Shown: positions 52,914-62,008, counted from the first letter of the stretch. The stretch is 64,000 nt of DNA from Clostridium lundense DSM 17049 (GCF_000619945.1 NZ_JHVC01000001.1:62001-126000); one strand, 5' to 3'. Numbers and translations: made by a program. Notes: generated from the letters alone by a model not told the origin.

Positions 52914-54082
52914 AGCTAAGGAAACTCTTTAAAATGGCACTTTCTTCTGTTTGGAATAATAAGATGAGATCTTTTTTAACTATGTTAGGTATAATTATAG
53001 GTATATCCTCGGTAATTGTATTGGTTGGAATAGGAGAGGGTACCAAAGCACAAGTAACAGCTCAAATAGAAAAATTAGGTACAAATCTTATAACCGTAAG
53101 TATTACAGGAAATAAAACTAAGTCAATTTCAGATGAGGAGTTAAATGAATTAAAAACTAAACCTGGTATTAAGGAAATTTCACCTTCATTATCTGGAGGA
53201 AATGTAAATGTTAAAGCAGGAGATAAGTCATCCACAACAACTTTGGAAGGAACTACTCCAAACTATTTAGAAATTAGGAAAATGAGCATAAGTTCCGGAA
53301 GATTTATAAATAATAGGGATATAGAAAACAGATTTAAAGTTGCTGTAATTGGTGTGGAAACTGCAAATAATATTTTTGGAACTACCAATGTAGTAGGTAA
53401 AAACATGTATGTTAATGGCATAGAATTTACTGTTGTAGGGGTATTACAATCTCAAGGAAGTTCATCAGCAGGATCTAGCGATGATAAGATAATATTGCCT
53501 ATATCCACAGCTCAAAGGCTTTTAAAAACTACAGAGATAAAAACTTTCTATATTGAGGCAGAAAGCAAAGATAAAGTTAGTGAAGCTATGTCATATTTAC
53601 AGTTATTTTTAAATAAAAAATACGATAATAATACAAGAAACTATAGAATTTTTGATCAAACAAGCCTACTACAAACTGCAAATTCAACCACTGAAAGCTT
53701 GACTACTATGCTTGGGGGAATTGCAGCTATATCTCTAATTGTAGGAGGTATAGGTATTATGAATATTATGCTTGTATCTGTAATAGAAAGAACTAGGGAA
53801 ATAGGAATTAGAAAAGCTATTGGAGCTAAAAGAAGTAGTATACTTTTGCAGTTCTTAATTGAAGCAGGAAGCATAAGTAGTTTAGGTGGAGTTTTGGGAG
53901 TACTTTTAGGGTTTTTAGCAGCTTTTATTGCTCAAAATATGTTTAAAATGACTATTGTAATTTCTAATAATGTAGTTATAGGATCATTTATATTCTCAGT
54001 GTTAGTAGGTTTAGTATTTGGCATATATCCAGCAAACAAAGCATCTAAATTAAATCCAATAGATGCCTTAAGATTTGAATAA
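52910..54082 (+). CDS. MacB/YknZ-like ABC exporter permease
   Basis: 390 residues. TM1 (about 21-42) follows the amphipathic start FKMALSSVWNNKMRSFLTML, typical of MacB-type permeases. There is an extracellular MacB periplasmic-core-like domain (about 45-245), then three C-terminal membrane segments (about 265-290, 320-345, 355-380) with VIERTREIGIRKAIGAKRSS, the FtsX coupling helix, and FGIYPANKASKLNPIDALR. Together with its neighbours it resembles the YknXYZ or MacAB exporters of antimicrobial or self-toxic peptides. Confidence 0.93.
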   Translation: MKLRKLFKMALSSVWNNKMRSFLTMLGIIIGISSVIVLVGIGEGTKAQVTAQIEKLGTNLITVSITGNKTKSISDEELNELKTKPGIKEISPSLSGGNVNVKAGDKSSTTTLEGTTPNYLEIRKMSISSGRFINNRDIENRFKVAVIGVETANNIFGTTNVVGKNMYVNGIEFTVVGVLQSQGSSSAGSSDDKIILPISTAQRLLKTTEIKTFYIEAESKDKVSEAMSYLQLFLNKKYDNNTRNYRIFDQTSLLQTANSTTESLTTMLGGIAAISLIVGGIGIMNIMLVSVIERTREIGIRKAIGAKRSSILLQFLIEAGSISSLGGVLGVLLGFLAAFIAQNMFKMTIVISNNVVIGSFIFSVLVGLVFGIYPANKASKLNPIDALRFE

Positions 54083-54083
54083 A

Positions 54084-54254
54084 CAGAGTTCTTGGCTTCA
54101 GAAGGAGTTTTTACTCCTACTGAAGCTTTAGAAATCGTTATCCAGGGACGTAGCCGCTCTTTACTTCCACTTTAAGGAAGATGGAAGTATTAGAGCGGGT
54201 AGTCATCGGATAAAAAAACATGAGTTCAGGTGGAGTATTACTTCATCTGAACTT
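54084..54254 (+). repeat. Second repeat family, copy e (best preserved), before the regulator gene
   Basis: CAGAGTTCTTGGCTTCAG opens a hairpin GCTTCAGAAGGAG/CTCCTACTGAAGC. TTATCCAGGGACGTAGCCGC (54138) follows, then hairpin CTTACTTCCA-like/TGGAAGTA, and GAGCGGGTAGTCATCGGATAA (ends 54213). TTATCC pairs with GGATAA, and CCGCTCT with AGAGCGG. A second hairpin, GTTCAGGTGGAG/CTTCATCTGAAC, follows at 54224-54252. Confidence 0.85.
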
Positions 54255-54283
54255 TGTTGCAATTTTTGGTAGGGGGTAAAACT

Positions 54284-54970
54284 ATGAAAGAAAAAATTTT
54301 AATAGTAGATGATGAGGAAAGAATGAGAAAGCTTATAGGGGCGTACTTAAAAAAAGAGGGATATGAAACGGTAGAGGCTGAAAATGGTGAAGAAGCTCTT
54401 AAAATTTTTAAAAGTGAAGGAATACACTTAATAATACTAGATGTTATGATGCCTGTTATGGACGGTTGGACAGCGTGTAGAGAAATAAGAAAGATTTCAT
54501 CAAATGTACCCATAATGTTTTTAACTGCAAAGGGAGAGGACGAGGATGAACTTTTAGGTTATGAGTTAGGTACAGACCAATATGTTACAAAGCCTTTTGA
54601 TATAAGAATACTCATAGCAAAGGCTAAAACCTTGATTAATAGAGTTTACAATTCTGAACCTGAAAAAAAGAAGGAGTTTTATTTTAATGGATTACATATT
54701 GATGAATTGGCACATAAGGTGACTTTAGATGAAACTACTTTAAATTTGTCGCCCAAAGAATATGAATTATTATTATACTTTGTAATTAATAATGGTATTG
54801 TTTTGACTAGAGAAAAGATACTTGACTATATTTGGGGAATGGACTTTGATGGAGATTATAGAACAGTAGATACTCACATAAAAAGGCTTAGAGAAAAACT
54901 TGGTGAAAAAGCTTATTTAATATCTACTATAAGAGGAGTTGGTTATAAGTTTGAAGATGAAGATAAATAA
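54284..54970 (+). CDS. OmpR-family response regulator of the exporter locus
   Basis: 228 residues. The receiver begins MKEKILIVDDEERMR, with phospho-acceptor Asp in LIILDVMMPVMDG, Thr in FLTAKGED and Lys in VTKPFD. The winged helix has YRTVDTHIKRLREKLG and ISTIRGVGYKFE. AGGGGG lies ten bases before the ATG. The kinase gene overlaps its end by 14 bases. Its position directly after the MacB-like permease suggests it controls the exporter. Confidence 0.93.
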   Translation: MKEKILIVDDEERMRKLIGAYLKKEGYETVEAENGEEALKIFKSEGIHLIILDVMMPVMDGWTACREIRKISSNVPIMFLTAKGEDEDELLGYELGTDQYVTKPFDIRILIAKAKTLINRVYNSEPEKKKEFYFNGLHIDELAHKVTLDETTLNLSPKEYELLLYFVINNGIVLTREKILDYIWGMDFDGDYRTVDTHIKRLREKLGEKAYLISTIRGVGYKFEDEDK

Positions 54971-56462
54971 GAAAAAAAGTATAACAAAAAAACTTTTTAT
55001 TATAACCGCTGCTATGTTTGCACTTTTCATAGGTATTACATTGATAATTCAAACTGTATTTTTTGAAAAATTTTATGTAAGTAAGAAAAGATCGTCATTG
55101 CAAAGTAATGTTGAGAAGTTTAAACAAGAATATAATAAGGCTGCTAATAATGAAAAAGTTATTGAGCTTATAGAAGAATATGAAGGAACTTATAATATGA
55201 AGATTGTAATACTAAATGGGGCTAATGAATTAAGTTTAATAACAAAGCCTAATAGAAATAAATTAGATATAGCAAAGCTAAGAGAAGTTACAGAATTTAT
55301 AAACCAATGGACTGAACGTACTAACAATGCTAATTTAGAAAGTTTTAAAAAAAGGGGAGAAACTGTAAATATAATAACACAAAAAAGAAAAGATAGACCG
55401 GGGAATATAACTGTTATTTCTCCTAATAGCAAAAGAAATGAAATAATTTTTGCAGTTACTTCTCTTCAACCTATAAATGAAGCTGTGTCCGTTATAGAGG
55501 AAATGTATAAATATTTCTCTATTGGAGCAGTTTTCTTTATAATAATTTTGGCATTTATATATTCAAATATGATAACAAAACCTCTTATAAAGATTAATAG
55601 AGTTGCAACCAAAATGTCTAAATTAGATTTTTCAGAAAAATGCACTATAAAAAGTGAAGATGAAATAGGAAATATGGCTTTATCTTTAAACTTTTTATCA
55701 GAAAATCTTAATGAGGCACTTACATCATTAAAAGAGGCTAATTCAAAGTTAGAAGAAGATATAGAGAAAGAAAGAAAACTAGAAAAAATAAGAAGAGAAT
55801 TTGTTGCTGCAGTCTCTCATGAATTAAAAACTCCTATAAGCCTTATAGATGGTTATGCTATGGGATTAAAAGATAATATCTTTGAAGAGGAAGAAAAAGA
55901 TTATTATTTAGATATAATAATAGATGAAGGAAAAAAGATGGCCAATTTGGTAAATGATATGCTTGATTTATCAAATTTAGAGTCTGGTAGTTTTAATCTT
56001 ACCAGAGAAGAATTTGATATATGTAATCTTATAAAATTTACTCTTAAAAAATATAGAAACATTATAGAAGAAAAGACAGTTAAAATTGAATTGAATTTAT
56101 TAGAGCAGACAATGGTTTATGCTGATTGGAATAGAATGGAACAGGTTATTACTAATTTTATTACCAATGCTTTAAGACATGTAAATGAAAATGGAACTAT
56201 ATATGTTAGCATGATTAACAAGGATGATAAAACTTCCATAGAAATTGAGAATACTGGATCAACTATACCAAAAGAAGAACTATCTAAAATATGGGATAAG
56301 TTTTATAAAGTTGATAAATCCAGAAATAGAAAACTAGGGGGAACAGGCTTAGGTCTCTCTATAGTTAAAAACATCCTTACTGCTCACAATTATTCTTTTG
56401 GAGTAGAGAACACAGAAAGGGGAGTAAAGTTTTATTTTGTAGTGAAAAAGATTTTGAAATAA
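54957..56462 (+). CDS. Sensor histidine kinase of the exporter locus
   Basis: 501 residues: TM1 about 12-32, an extracellular sensor (about 35-185) without a recognised fold, TM2 about 187-208, HAMP (ITKPLIKINRVATKMSKLDF), HisKA with FVAAVSHELKTPISLIDG (His about 288), and an ATPase domain with ITNFITNALRHVNENG, a degenerate G1 (EIENTGSTIP) and G2 (GGTGLGLSIVKNIL). I take the ATG at 54957, inside the end of the regulator gene; a TTG at 54939 is an alternative. It probably phosphorylates the regulator encoded before it. Confidence 0.9.
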   Translation: MKINKKKSITKKLFIITAAMFALFIGITLIIQTVFFEKFYVSKKRSSLQSNVEKFKQEYNKAANNEKVIELIEEYEGTYNMKIVILNGANELSLITKPNRNKLDIAKLREVTEFINQWTERTNNANLESFKKRGETVNIITQKRKDRPGNITVISPNSKRNEIIFAVTSLQPINEAVSVIEEMYKYFSIGAVFFIIILAFIYSNMITKPLIKINRVATKMSKLDFSEKCTIKSEDEIGNMALSLNFLSENLNEALTSLKEANSKLEEDIEKERKLEKIRREFVAAVSHELKTPISLIDGYAMGLKDNIFEEEEKDYYLDIIIDEGKKMANLVNDMLDLSNLESGSFNLTREEFDICNLIKFTLKKYRNIIEEKTVKIELNLLEQTMVYADWNRMEQVITNFITNALRHVNENGTIYVSMINKDDKTSIEIENTGSTIPKEELSKIWDKFYKVDKSRNRKLGGTGLGLSIVKNILTAHNYSFGVENTERGVKFYFVVKKILK

Positions 56463-56477
56463 TGTTGAAAAAAATAT

Positions 56478-56511
56478 GCACAGACAAGGAAATTTTTCTC
56501 TTTATCTGTGC
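56478..56511 (+). terminator. Hairpin after the exporter two-component genes
   Basis: GCACAGA (56478-56484) pairs with TCTGTGC (56505-56511), with an AGGAAA/TTCTCT-like inner region. The following T-tract is poor (TATGTTAATTTTATTTT), so termination is likely but not certain. Confidence 0.55.
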
Positions 56512-56634
56512 TATGTTAATTTTATTTTAAAATCAAGAATAGTGGTGATAATTGAAAACTAAAGTCCTAGAGTGGTTATAATTATATTGGTTCACATTTG
56601 GAGTTCTTAATGCAATTACAACTAAACTTAAGAA

Positions 56635-58572
56635 TTATTTGATGGACGATTGAAGTTTCCTCTTATATTTTTCATCACAATCATCTAACTTAATAGAAAA
56701 CCAAAATACACTACCTTTACCAACTTCAGATTTAGCATTAAGTTCACCACCATGAGCTTCAACTATGGATTTTGAAATAAAAAGGCCAAGACCATAGCCT
56801 TTTTGCTTTAAGTTCATTCCTCTGTAAAACATGGTGTATATTTTCTTCATATCATCTTCACTTATACCAATTCCTTCATCTTCTACTGTAAATGTTATCA
56901 TACTACATTGCTGAGTTATGTGTATAGTTACTAATGATCCCTGTTTTGAATATTTAACAGCATTACTAATAAGATTGCTCCAAACTCTTTTAATTTTGAC
57001 TTTATCAATATTAAGCATTCCACCTTTAATATCTGTATAGCTTTCAAAATTCAAATTTTTGTTTTCCACATATTCTTTAGCATTTGTGGTAAGTTCTATG
57101 ACGAAGTTCTTCAAATCAATTTTTTCTTTGTATAGTTTCATATCTTTATTTGCTTCATAGGCAGAATCTAAGACATCATATACAATTCGTTCAATTTCTT
57201 TTGTTCTAACATATATTCCGTTAATAAAGCTTTTTTTTACAGATTCATCTTCAATAATCCCTTCTTTAAGTCCCATTGAATATCCCTTTATAACTGTTAT
57301 TGAATTTTTTAATTCATGGGATAATGTAGAAATAAATTTTCCTGTTCCCATTGATAGATCTTCAATAGTAAGTGCTAGCTGTTCAGAAGACTTAATTAGT
57401 TCACTACTTTCTTTTTCAAATTTTTTTAACATAATATAGATTATTCCTTTTACATCTTTAAAGGATTTTTGAAACCTCCCTATTTCATCGTAATCATCAT
57501 TTTCAATGTTTTTATAACAGTCATTTTTATCAGCCTCTTTAGAATTATTTTTTAGTATTTCTATGGATTCAGATATTGATTTATCTATAATTGAATTACC
57601 TTTTGAAATAATATTAAGATATTCAGTCATGGTAACAATAGGAACAGATATCCTCTTAGTTACATATATCCCAATAAACATTGCAAATATAAGAGCGATA
57701 ACAGTTATTATAAGTACACTATATAGAAATGATTTTGACTCAGAATACATATCTTTTTTGGGAAAAGAAGCGATCAAAATCCAATTTGTATTTTTCATAA
57801 GCTTTAGTATTTGAAATTCTTTTTCTTTGTCATTAATACTTACTGTCTGCTTTATTAATTGTTTCTTGTTTTTTTCGAAGTTTTTATGGTCAATATTAAA
57901 AGGAAATTCCTTTCCTATTAAGTTCTTATTTGGGTGAGATAAAACTAAATTTTTTGAATCAACAATGGCATAATAACCTTTTTGACCTAGGGTAAGATTT
58001 TTTGCAAGTTTTGAAAAATATTCAGCATAAATAGATGTTCCTGCATATCCTAAAAGCTCACCTTTTAAATTTATTATTGGAGATACAGTATTTACAATAA
58101 GTTGACCATTTACTTTTCCAATTAAAATATCACTTGTAACTGTGGATTTAGTATTTGCACTTTGTATAAAATAATTTCTATTAGACAAGTCTGTATTTAT
58201 AGCAGATGGCATAGAGGAAGCAATAATATTTCCATTTTTATTTAAAATAAAGAAATCCATATAATAGCTGTATAGCTTATTTTTTTTATCCATTAGTTCT
58301 GATAAATAACAGTTTATATCAAATGATGTTGCTTTGTTTGATATAAAGGCTTCAACTTTTTTATCAAGTGCTAATGCATTTGTTTCAAGTTTGTTTATAT
58401 TAACAAGTAAATCAATATTCTCCTGCACTCTGTCAAGTTGTGATACCATAAGAGTTTCAGAACCTTTATTAATTATGGATACAGATTTAATATATATTAT
58501 TGTTCCAAGAGATGCCATTAAAATAAGGATCATGGTACATATAATTAATGTAATTCGTGTTCGTAATTTCAT
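56635..58572 (-). CDS. Cache-domain sensor histidine kinase
   Basis: 645 residues from the ATG at 58572, preceded by CAGGAGG; the open frame continues upstream through a hairpin and is not coding. TM1 about 6-28; a double-Cache extracellular domain (about 35-275) with MDFFILNKNGNIIASSMPSA, NRNYFIQSANTKSTVTSD and LLGYAGTSIYAEYFSKLAK; TM2 about 290-312; HAMP; HisKA with FISTLSHELKNSITVIKGYS; ATPase domain with NLISNAVKYSKQGSL, EDEGIGI and GYGLGLFISKSIV. It probably pairs with the regulator at 60250 and senses a small nutrient. Confidence 0.92.
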   Translation of the reverse strand: MKLRTRITLIICTMILILMASLGTIIYIKSVSIINKGSETLMVSQLDRVQENIDLLVNINKLETNALALDKKVEAFISNKATSFDINCYLSELMDKKNKLYSYYMDFFILNKNGNIIASSMPSAINTDLSNRNYFIQSANTKSTVTSDILIGKVNGQLIVNTVSPIINLKGELLGYAGTSIYAEYFSKLAKNLTLGQKGYYAIVDSKNLVLSHPNKNLIGKEFPFNIDHKNFEKNKKQLIKQTVSINDKEKEFQILKLMKNTNWILIASFPKKDMYSESKSFLYSVLIITVIALIFAMFIGIYVTKRISVPIVTMTEYLNIISKGNSIIDKSISESIEILKNNSKEADKNDCYKNIENDDYDEIGRFQKSFKDVKGIIYIMLKKFEKESSELIKSSEQLALTIEDLSMGTGKFISTLSHELKNSITVIKGYSMGLKEGIIEDESVKKSFINGIYVRTKEIERIVYDVLDSAYEANKDMKLYKEKIDLKNFVIELTTNAKEYVENKNLNFESYTDIKGGMLNIDKVKIKRVWSNLISNAVKYSKQGSLVTIHITQQCSMITFTVEDEGIGISEDDMKKIYTMFYRGMNLKQKGYGLGLFISKSIVEAHGGELNAKSEVGKGSVFWFSIKLDDCDEKYKRKLQSSIK

Positions 58573-58642
58573 ATCAATCCTCCTGAATTTTAAAGTTAAA
58601 ATTTTATGTAGAGACAGGAAAAGAAAATTCATATTAAAAAAA

Positions 58643-58686
58643 TTAAAGTGCCTACATTGCAAACCTTTGCAATAAAGACACTTTAA
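58643..58686 (-). terminator. Hairpin between the YjiH gene and the kinase gene
   Basis: TTAAAGTG (58643-58650) pairs with CACTTTAA (58679-58686), with an inner stem TTGCAAA/TTTGCAA (58657-58672). On the minus strand it follows the YjiH stop and is followed by AATTTTTTTAATATG, so it may reduce read-through into the kinase gene. Confidence 0.7.
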
Positions 58687-58723
58687 TTCTATCATAAATT
58701 GTAGAAATATTTAATAAATTGTG

Positions 58724-60046
58724 TTAAAAAAGTAAAAATGCTATAGGAGTTACTAAGATTATAGTAAGTAGTGTTCTTTCAAACCATATAATTACAACAT
58801 CAGAAAGTTTAAGAGGAATTTCTGTTGACATAATACATGGTATTGAAGCTGAGAAAAATAGTATTGAAGAAATTGATGTAACACCTATTATGAATCTAGT
58901 AACTATTGGAGCATCTTTAACAATAAGAGCTGGTAAGAACATCTCGGCGATACCAACAGCTGCAGCTTTTGATGTAAGCATTGCTTCTGGTATTTGAAGA
59001 AGTTTTACAAATGGATAGAATATATATCCAAGTACATCAAATATAGGAGTAAATTTTGCAAGAACAAGACCTAAAAGTCCAACAGATAAAATTGATGGAA
59101 GTATTCCCATTGTCATTACAATACTGTCTTTAAAATTATCCCATACACATTTGCCTATACTAGGTGAAGCTGAAGCAACTTTTAAACCTTCATTTAAAGC
59201 GTTTTCAAAATAATTACTATTAATTTCTGGTTCAGGATCACCAACTTCGGTAATATAGGAATCACTTTTTGTTCTAAGAGGTCTAAGTCTTACTGTTATG
59301 GCAGTTACAGCAAAAGTTACCACCAAGGTAACCCAAAAATATGTATTCCACATATTCATAATTCCTAATGTTTTTGCAACTATAATCATAAACGTAGCAG
59401 ATACTGTTGAAAATCCTGTTGCTATAATACATGCTTCTTTTATTGTATATTTACCTTCTTTAAAAACTCTATTTGTTATGAGCAGTGCTAAAGAATAACT
59501 TCCTACAAAGGATGCAACTGCATCAATTGCTGATCTTCCTTGTGTCTTAAATATAGGTTTCATAACAGGTCGCATAAATACTCCAGCAAATTCTAAGAAT
59601 CCATAACCAACTAAAAAAGCAAGAAATGCTCCTCCTATTGGAATTATTAATCCAAGTGGAATAACAAGTTTATCAAAAAGAAATGGAACCATATCAGCTT
59701 GAAACATCCAGCTTGGACCAATCTTGAAATATGCCATAAATCCAATAGCTATACCACAAATTTTTAATATTGAGAAAACAATAGTTACTATATCCTTATT
59801 CCAAGTTTTCTTAATAAATGGATATGCAGCACCAAAAACAATCATAATTAGTGCATAAATAGAAGTTAAAGGACCAAGAAGCATTTTAAGACCAGTTACA
59901 ATATGATCTATAGGAATAGAGGATTGTCCCCACATTTTTAATGGGACAAAGAACATAAAAATACCTATTAAACTGTACCCAATAAATCTTGCAAAGGTAC
60001 TAGCTGTCTTTAAATTGGTGGACGTATTTTGATTCATATTTTCCAT
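58724..60046 (-). CDS. YjiH-family membrane protein (nucleoside-recognition/Gate domains)
   Basis: 440 residues and about ten membrane segments. FARFIGYSLIGIFMFFVPL at the N-terminus, GRSAIDAVASFVGSYSLALL in the centre and AVGIAEMFLPALIVKDAPIV near the C-terminus are typical of the YjiH branch of Gate-domain proteins. They are presumed transporters of an unidentified small molecule, often linked to amino acid or peptide use. GGAGGAG precedes the ATG. It is flanked by a Cache kinase (same strand) and a divergent regulator, so its expression is probably induced by the ligand it carries. Confidence 0.88.
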   Translation of the reverse strand: MENMNQNTSTNLKTASTFARFIGYSLIGIFMFFVPLKMWGQSSIPIDHIVTGLKMLLGPLTSIYALIMIVFGAAYPFIKKTWNKDIVTIVFSILKICGIAIGFMAYFKIGPSWMFQADMVPFLFDKLVIPLGLIIPIGGAFLAFLVGYGFLEFAGVFMRPVMKPIFKTQGRSAIDAVASFVGSYSLALLITNRVFKEGKYTIKEACIIATGFSTVSATFMIIVAKTLGIMNMWNTYFWVTLVVTFAVTAITVRLRPLRTKSDSYITEVGDPEPEINSNYFENALNEGLKVASASPSIGKCVWDNFKDSIVMTMGILPSILSVGLLGLVLAKFTPIFDVLGYIFYPFVKLLQIPEAMLTSKAAAVGIAEMFLPALIVKDAPIVTRFIIGVTSISSILFFSASIPCIMSTEIPLKLSDVVIIWFERTLLTIILVTPIAFLLF

Positions 60047-60249
60047 TAGTATCTCCTCCTTGATATTTATTGAATTTTCTTTATTATATACAAAATAAGA
60101 GTATTTTTTAACTATTCACACTATTTTGGTTCTTATTTGTCACAGAATTGTCATTATATTTTGGAAATATTATAGATTAATTAATTTTCTTATGTTAAGA
60201 TTAAATTATAAAATTAAATTATCAAATTATGTCAAAAGGGGCAGAGGTT

Positions 60250-60951
60250 ATGGACAAAGTATTAGTTGTTGATGATGATAAATCCATTGTTCACATGATT
60301 TCAGAATTTATGAAGTTATATGGTTTAAAGGTGGTGACTGCATATAGTGGTGAGACTGCAATAAACAAGCTAGATGATTCTATAAGCCTTATTTTACTTG
60401 ATATAAATATGAATGAACTAAATGGTATTGACCTTTGCAAGATTTTTAGAGAAAGAACTAATATACCAATAGTTTTTTTAACTGCAAATTCATCCCAGTA
60501 TGATATGGTATTAGGACTTGGTATAGGAGCGGATGATTATATAACAAAACCATTTGATCCAATAGAGCTGGTTGCAAGGGTTAAAGCACATATAAGGCGC
60601 TATAACCAATATGGAAATGTAACAAGCAATACCGAAAATGAGGTGATAGAATTTGATAAAATAAAAATTTTCAAGAATTCACATAAAGTTTTAAAGGAGA
60701 ATTTAGAAATCAATCTTACAGTAACAGAGTATAATCTTTTGATTTACTTTGCTGAAAATGCTGGAAAGGTTCTTTCAAGAAAACAGATATTAAATAATGT
60801 GTGGAAAAGTGATATGTATGATGAAAATACAGTTACAACTTATGTGAAAAGGCTTAGAGAGAAGATTGAGGACGATAAGAGAGATCCTAGGCTTATAAAA
60901 TCAGTTAGAGCTATTGGATATATTTTTGATGGGAAAATAAAAGATGGGTAG
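60250..60951 (+). CDS. OmpR-family response regulator, partner of the Cache kinase
   Basis: 233 residues; ATG at 60250 follows GGGGCAGAGG. The receiver begins MDKVLVVDDDKSIVHMI, with Asp in LILLDINMNELNG, Thr in VFLTANSS and Lys in YITKPFDPIEL. The winged helix has ENTVTTYVKRLREKIED and SVRAIGYIFDG. It is transcribed away from the YjiH gene; the 180-base shared gap must hold both promoters. Autoregulation and control of YjiH are likely. Confidence 0.92.
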   Translation: MDKVLVVDDDKSIVHMISEFMKLYGLKVVTAYSGETAINKLDDSISLILLDINMNELNGIDLCKIFRERTNIPIVFLTANSSQYDMVLGLGIGADDYITKPFDPIELVARVKAHIRRYNQYGNVTSNTENEVIEFDKIKIFKNSHKVLKENLEINLTVTEYNLLIYFAENAGKVLSRKQILNNVWKSDMYDENTVTTYVKRLREKIEDDKRDPRLIKSVRAIGYIFDGKIKDG

Positions 60952-61104
60952 CTAGGAGTCAGGTAATAGTTATAAAAAAACAAGAAGTTACTTTCATTTG
61001 ATAGATTTCAATATATAGAGTATACTATATTAGTTATAGAAATAAGATAGAGAAAGGTTAAAAGGGTTTTAAAAGCTAATGATTTTATAGAAAACAAAAA
61101 TTTA

Positions 61105-61434
61105 ATGGGAAAGTTAAGTAATGTACAAGTAAGAATATGGTATAATTATCATGATAAAAATATTATCAATAAGATAGATAAATCGTTACCCATAAAAGAT
61201 CAAGCTATGCAAGCTCATTTTTTAAGAAACAAGTATAGAACTCAAGCTAGAAAATTAATGAGAGATAGAAAACTTGCAAGACATTTAGATATTAATAACT
61301 ATAATTTACCCTTTGAATATTATGAAAATAAATATTTAAAGCAGGGGTATAGTGAAGATTCTCTTTATAAAAAAATACTAGATGCTTCGACTAGATCAAA
61401 TAAAAGGGTAAACGAAAGCTTGGGAATAATATAG
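61105..61434 (+). pseudogene. Orphan C-terminal fragment resembling a polymorphic-toxin tail
   Basis: 109 residues from the first ATG, but there is no ribosome binding site before it, and the same frame is open upstream to a TAG at 61048, as expected of the 3' end of a longer, lost gene. The pattern QAMQAHFLRNKYRTQARKLM, then DRKLARHLDI and ending RSNKRVNESLGI recalls conserved tails I associate with polymorphic (LXG/RHS-type) toxins or their phage relatives. That association is from memory and weak. No immunity gene is recognisable next to it. Confidence 0.4.
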
Positions 61435-61504
61435 TAATAGATCTAGAAACAAATATAGTACTTAACTGTAAAGCGTATTGTAAACTCAGCGCTGTTAATC
61501 ATAC

Positions 61505-61530
61505 CCTAAGAAAAATCTTAGGATATTTTT
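61505..61530 (+). terminator. Intrinsic terminator
   Basis: CCTAAG (61505-61510) pairs with CTTAGG (61517-61522), followed by ATATTTTT. It lies about 70 bases after the toxin-tail-like fragment. Confidence 0.75.
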
Positions 61531-61584
61531 ATTTTTTGGTGATTAATAATGCAGTAGGTAAGTGATATCCTATACTCTTAACTT

Positions 61585-61637
61585 AAAAAGAGGACATATA
61601 TATTTGATTTATGCAAATGTATATATGCTCTCTTTTT
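61585..61637. terminator. Long imperfect hairpin, possible bidirectional terminator
   Basis: AAAAAGAG, CATATATATTTG (61585-61606) pairs with CAAATGTATATATG, CTCTCTTTTT (61614-61637). The stem is more than 20 bp and has A- and T-rich flanks. No gene lies between it and the previous terminator, so a small RNA is conceivable. The 61435-61753 gap contains nothing else I can support. Confidence 0.6.
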
Positions 61638-61753
61638 CTAATAATTTAAAAGCGTGTATTAAGGTGCAATTTATTTATATGTAAATTATACCATTAATTC
61701 TAATATAATGTTATAATTTACATGTGAATAATGCGAAATTGAAGGGAAGAGTT

Positions 61754-61963
61754 TTGAAAAAGAGAATCTTAAAAATTACATATGTGAATATTAAAGGAAT
61801 AATTACATTAATGGTAGTGTATTTTTTAAGAAAAAAGATTTCATTTAAGGATAATTATTTTTATACTAAATTGATAGGTTATTCTATTATGATTTTGATT
61901 TTAATGCCAATAATGCATTATCTTCTTATGAAATTAATATATCATGATGATGATAATAAGTGA
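61754..61963 (+). CDS. Small two-TM membrane protein
   Basis: 69 residues from a TTG at 61754, preceded by GAAGGGAAGAG; the ATG further upstream has no ribosome binding site. There are two hydrophobic segments, about 7-25 (ITYVNIKGIITLMVVYFL) and 38-58 (LIGYSIMILILMPIMHYLLM), with basic residues between and an acidic C-terminus DDDNK. No family recognised. It is followed by a clear terminator, which supports it being a real transcription unit. Confidence 0.5.
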   Translation: MKKRILKITYVNIKGIITLMVVYFLRKKISFKDNYFYTKLIGYSIMILILMPIMHYLLMKLIYHDDDNK

Positions 61964-61975
61964 TAAGAAATTTGT

Positions 61976-62008
61976 GATAGAGAAATTTACTTCATCTCTA
62001 TCTTTTTT
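61976..62008 (+). terminator. Intrinsic terminator after the small membrane protein
   Basis: GATAGAGA (61976-61983) pairs with TCTCTATC (61995-62002), then T6. The bases from 62009 to 62169 hold no gene. Confidence 0.85.

Noticed and set aside
54084..54214. Interpretation of the second repeat family as a complete group I intron
   Set aside because: The P, Q, R and S core elements of group I introns are not recognisable, and the copies are only 50-230 bases long; at most they could be IStron ends.
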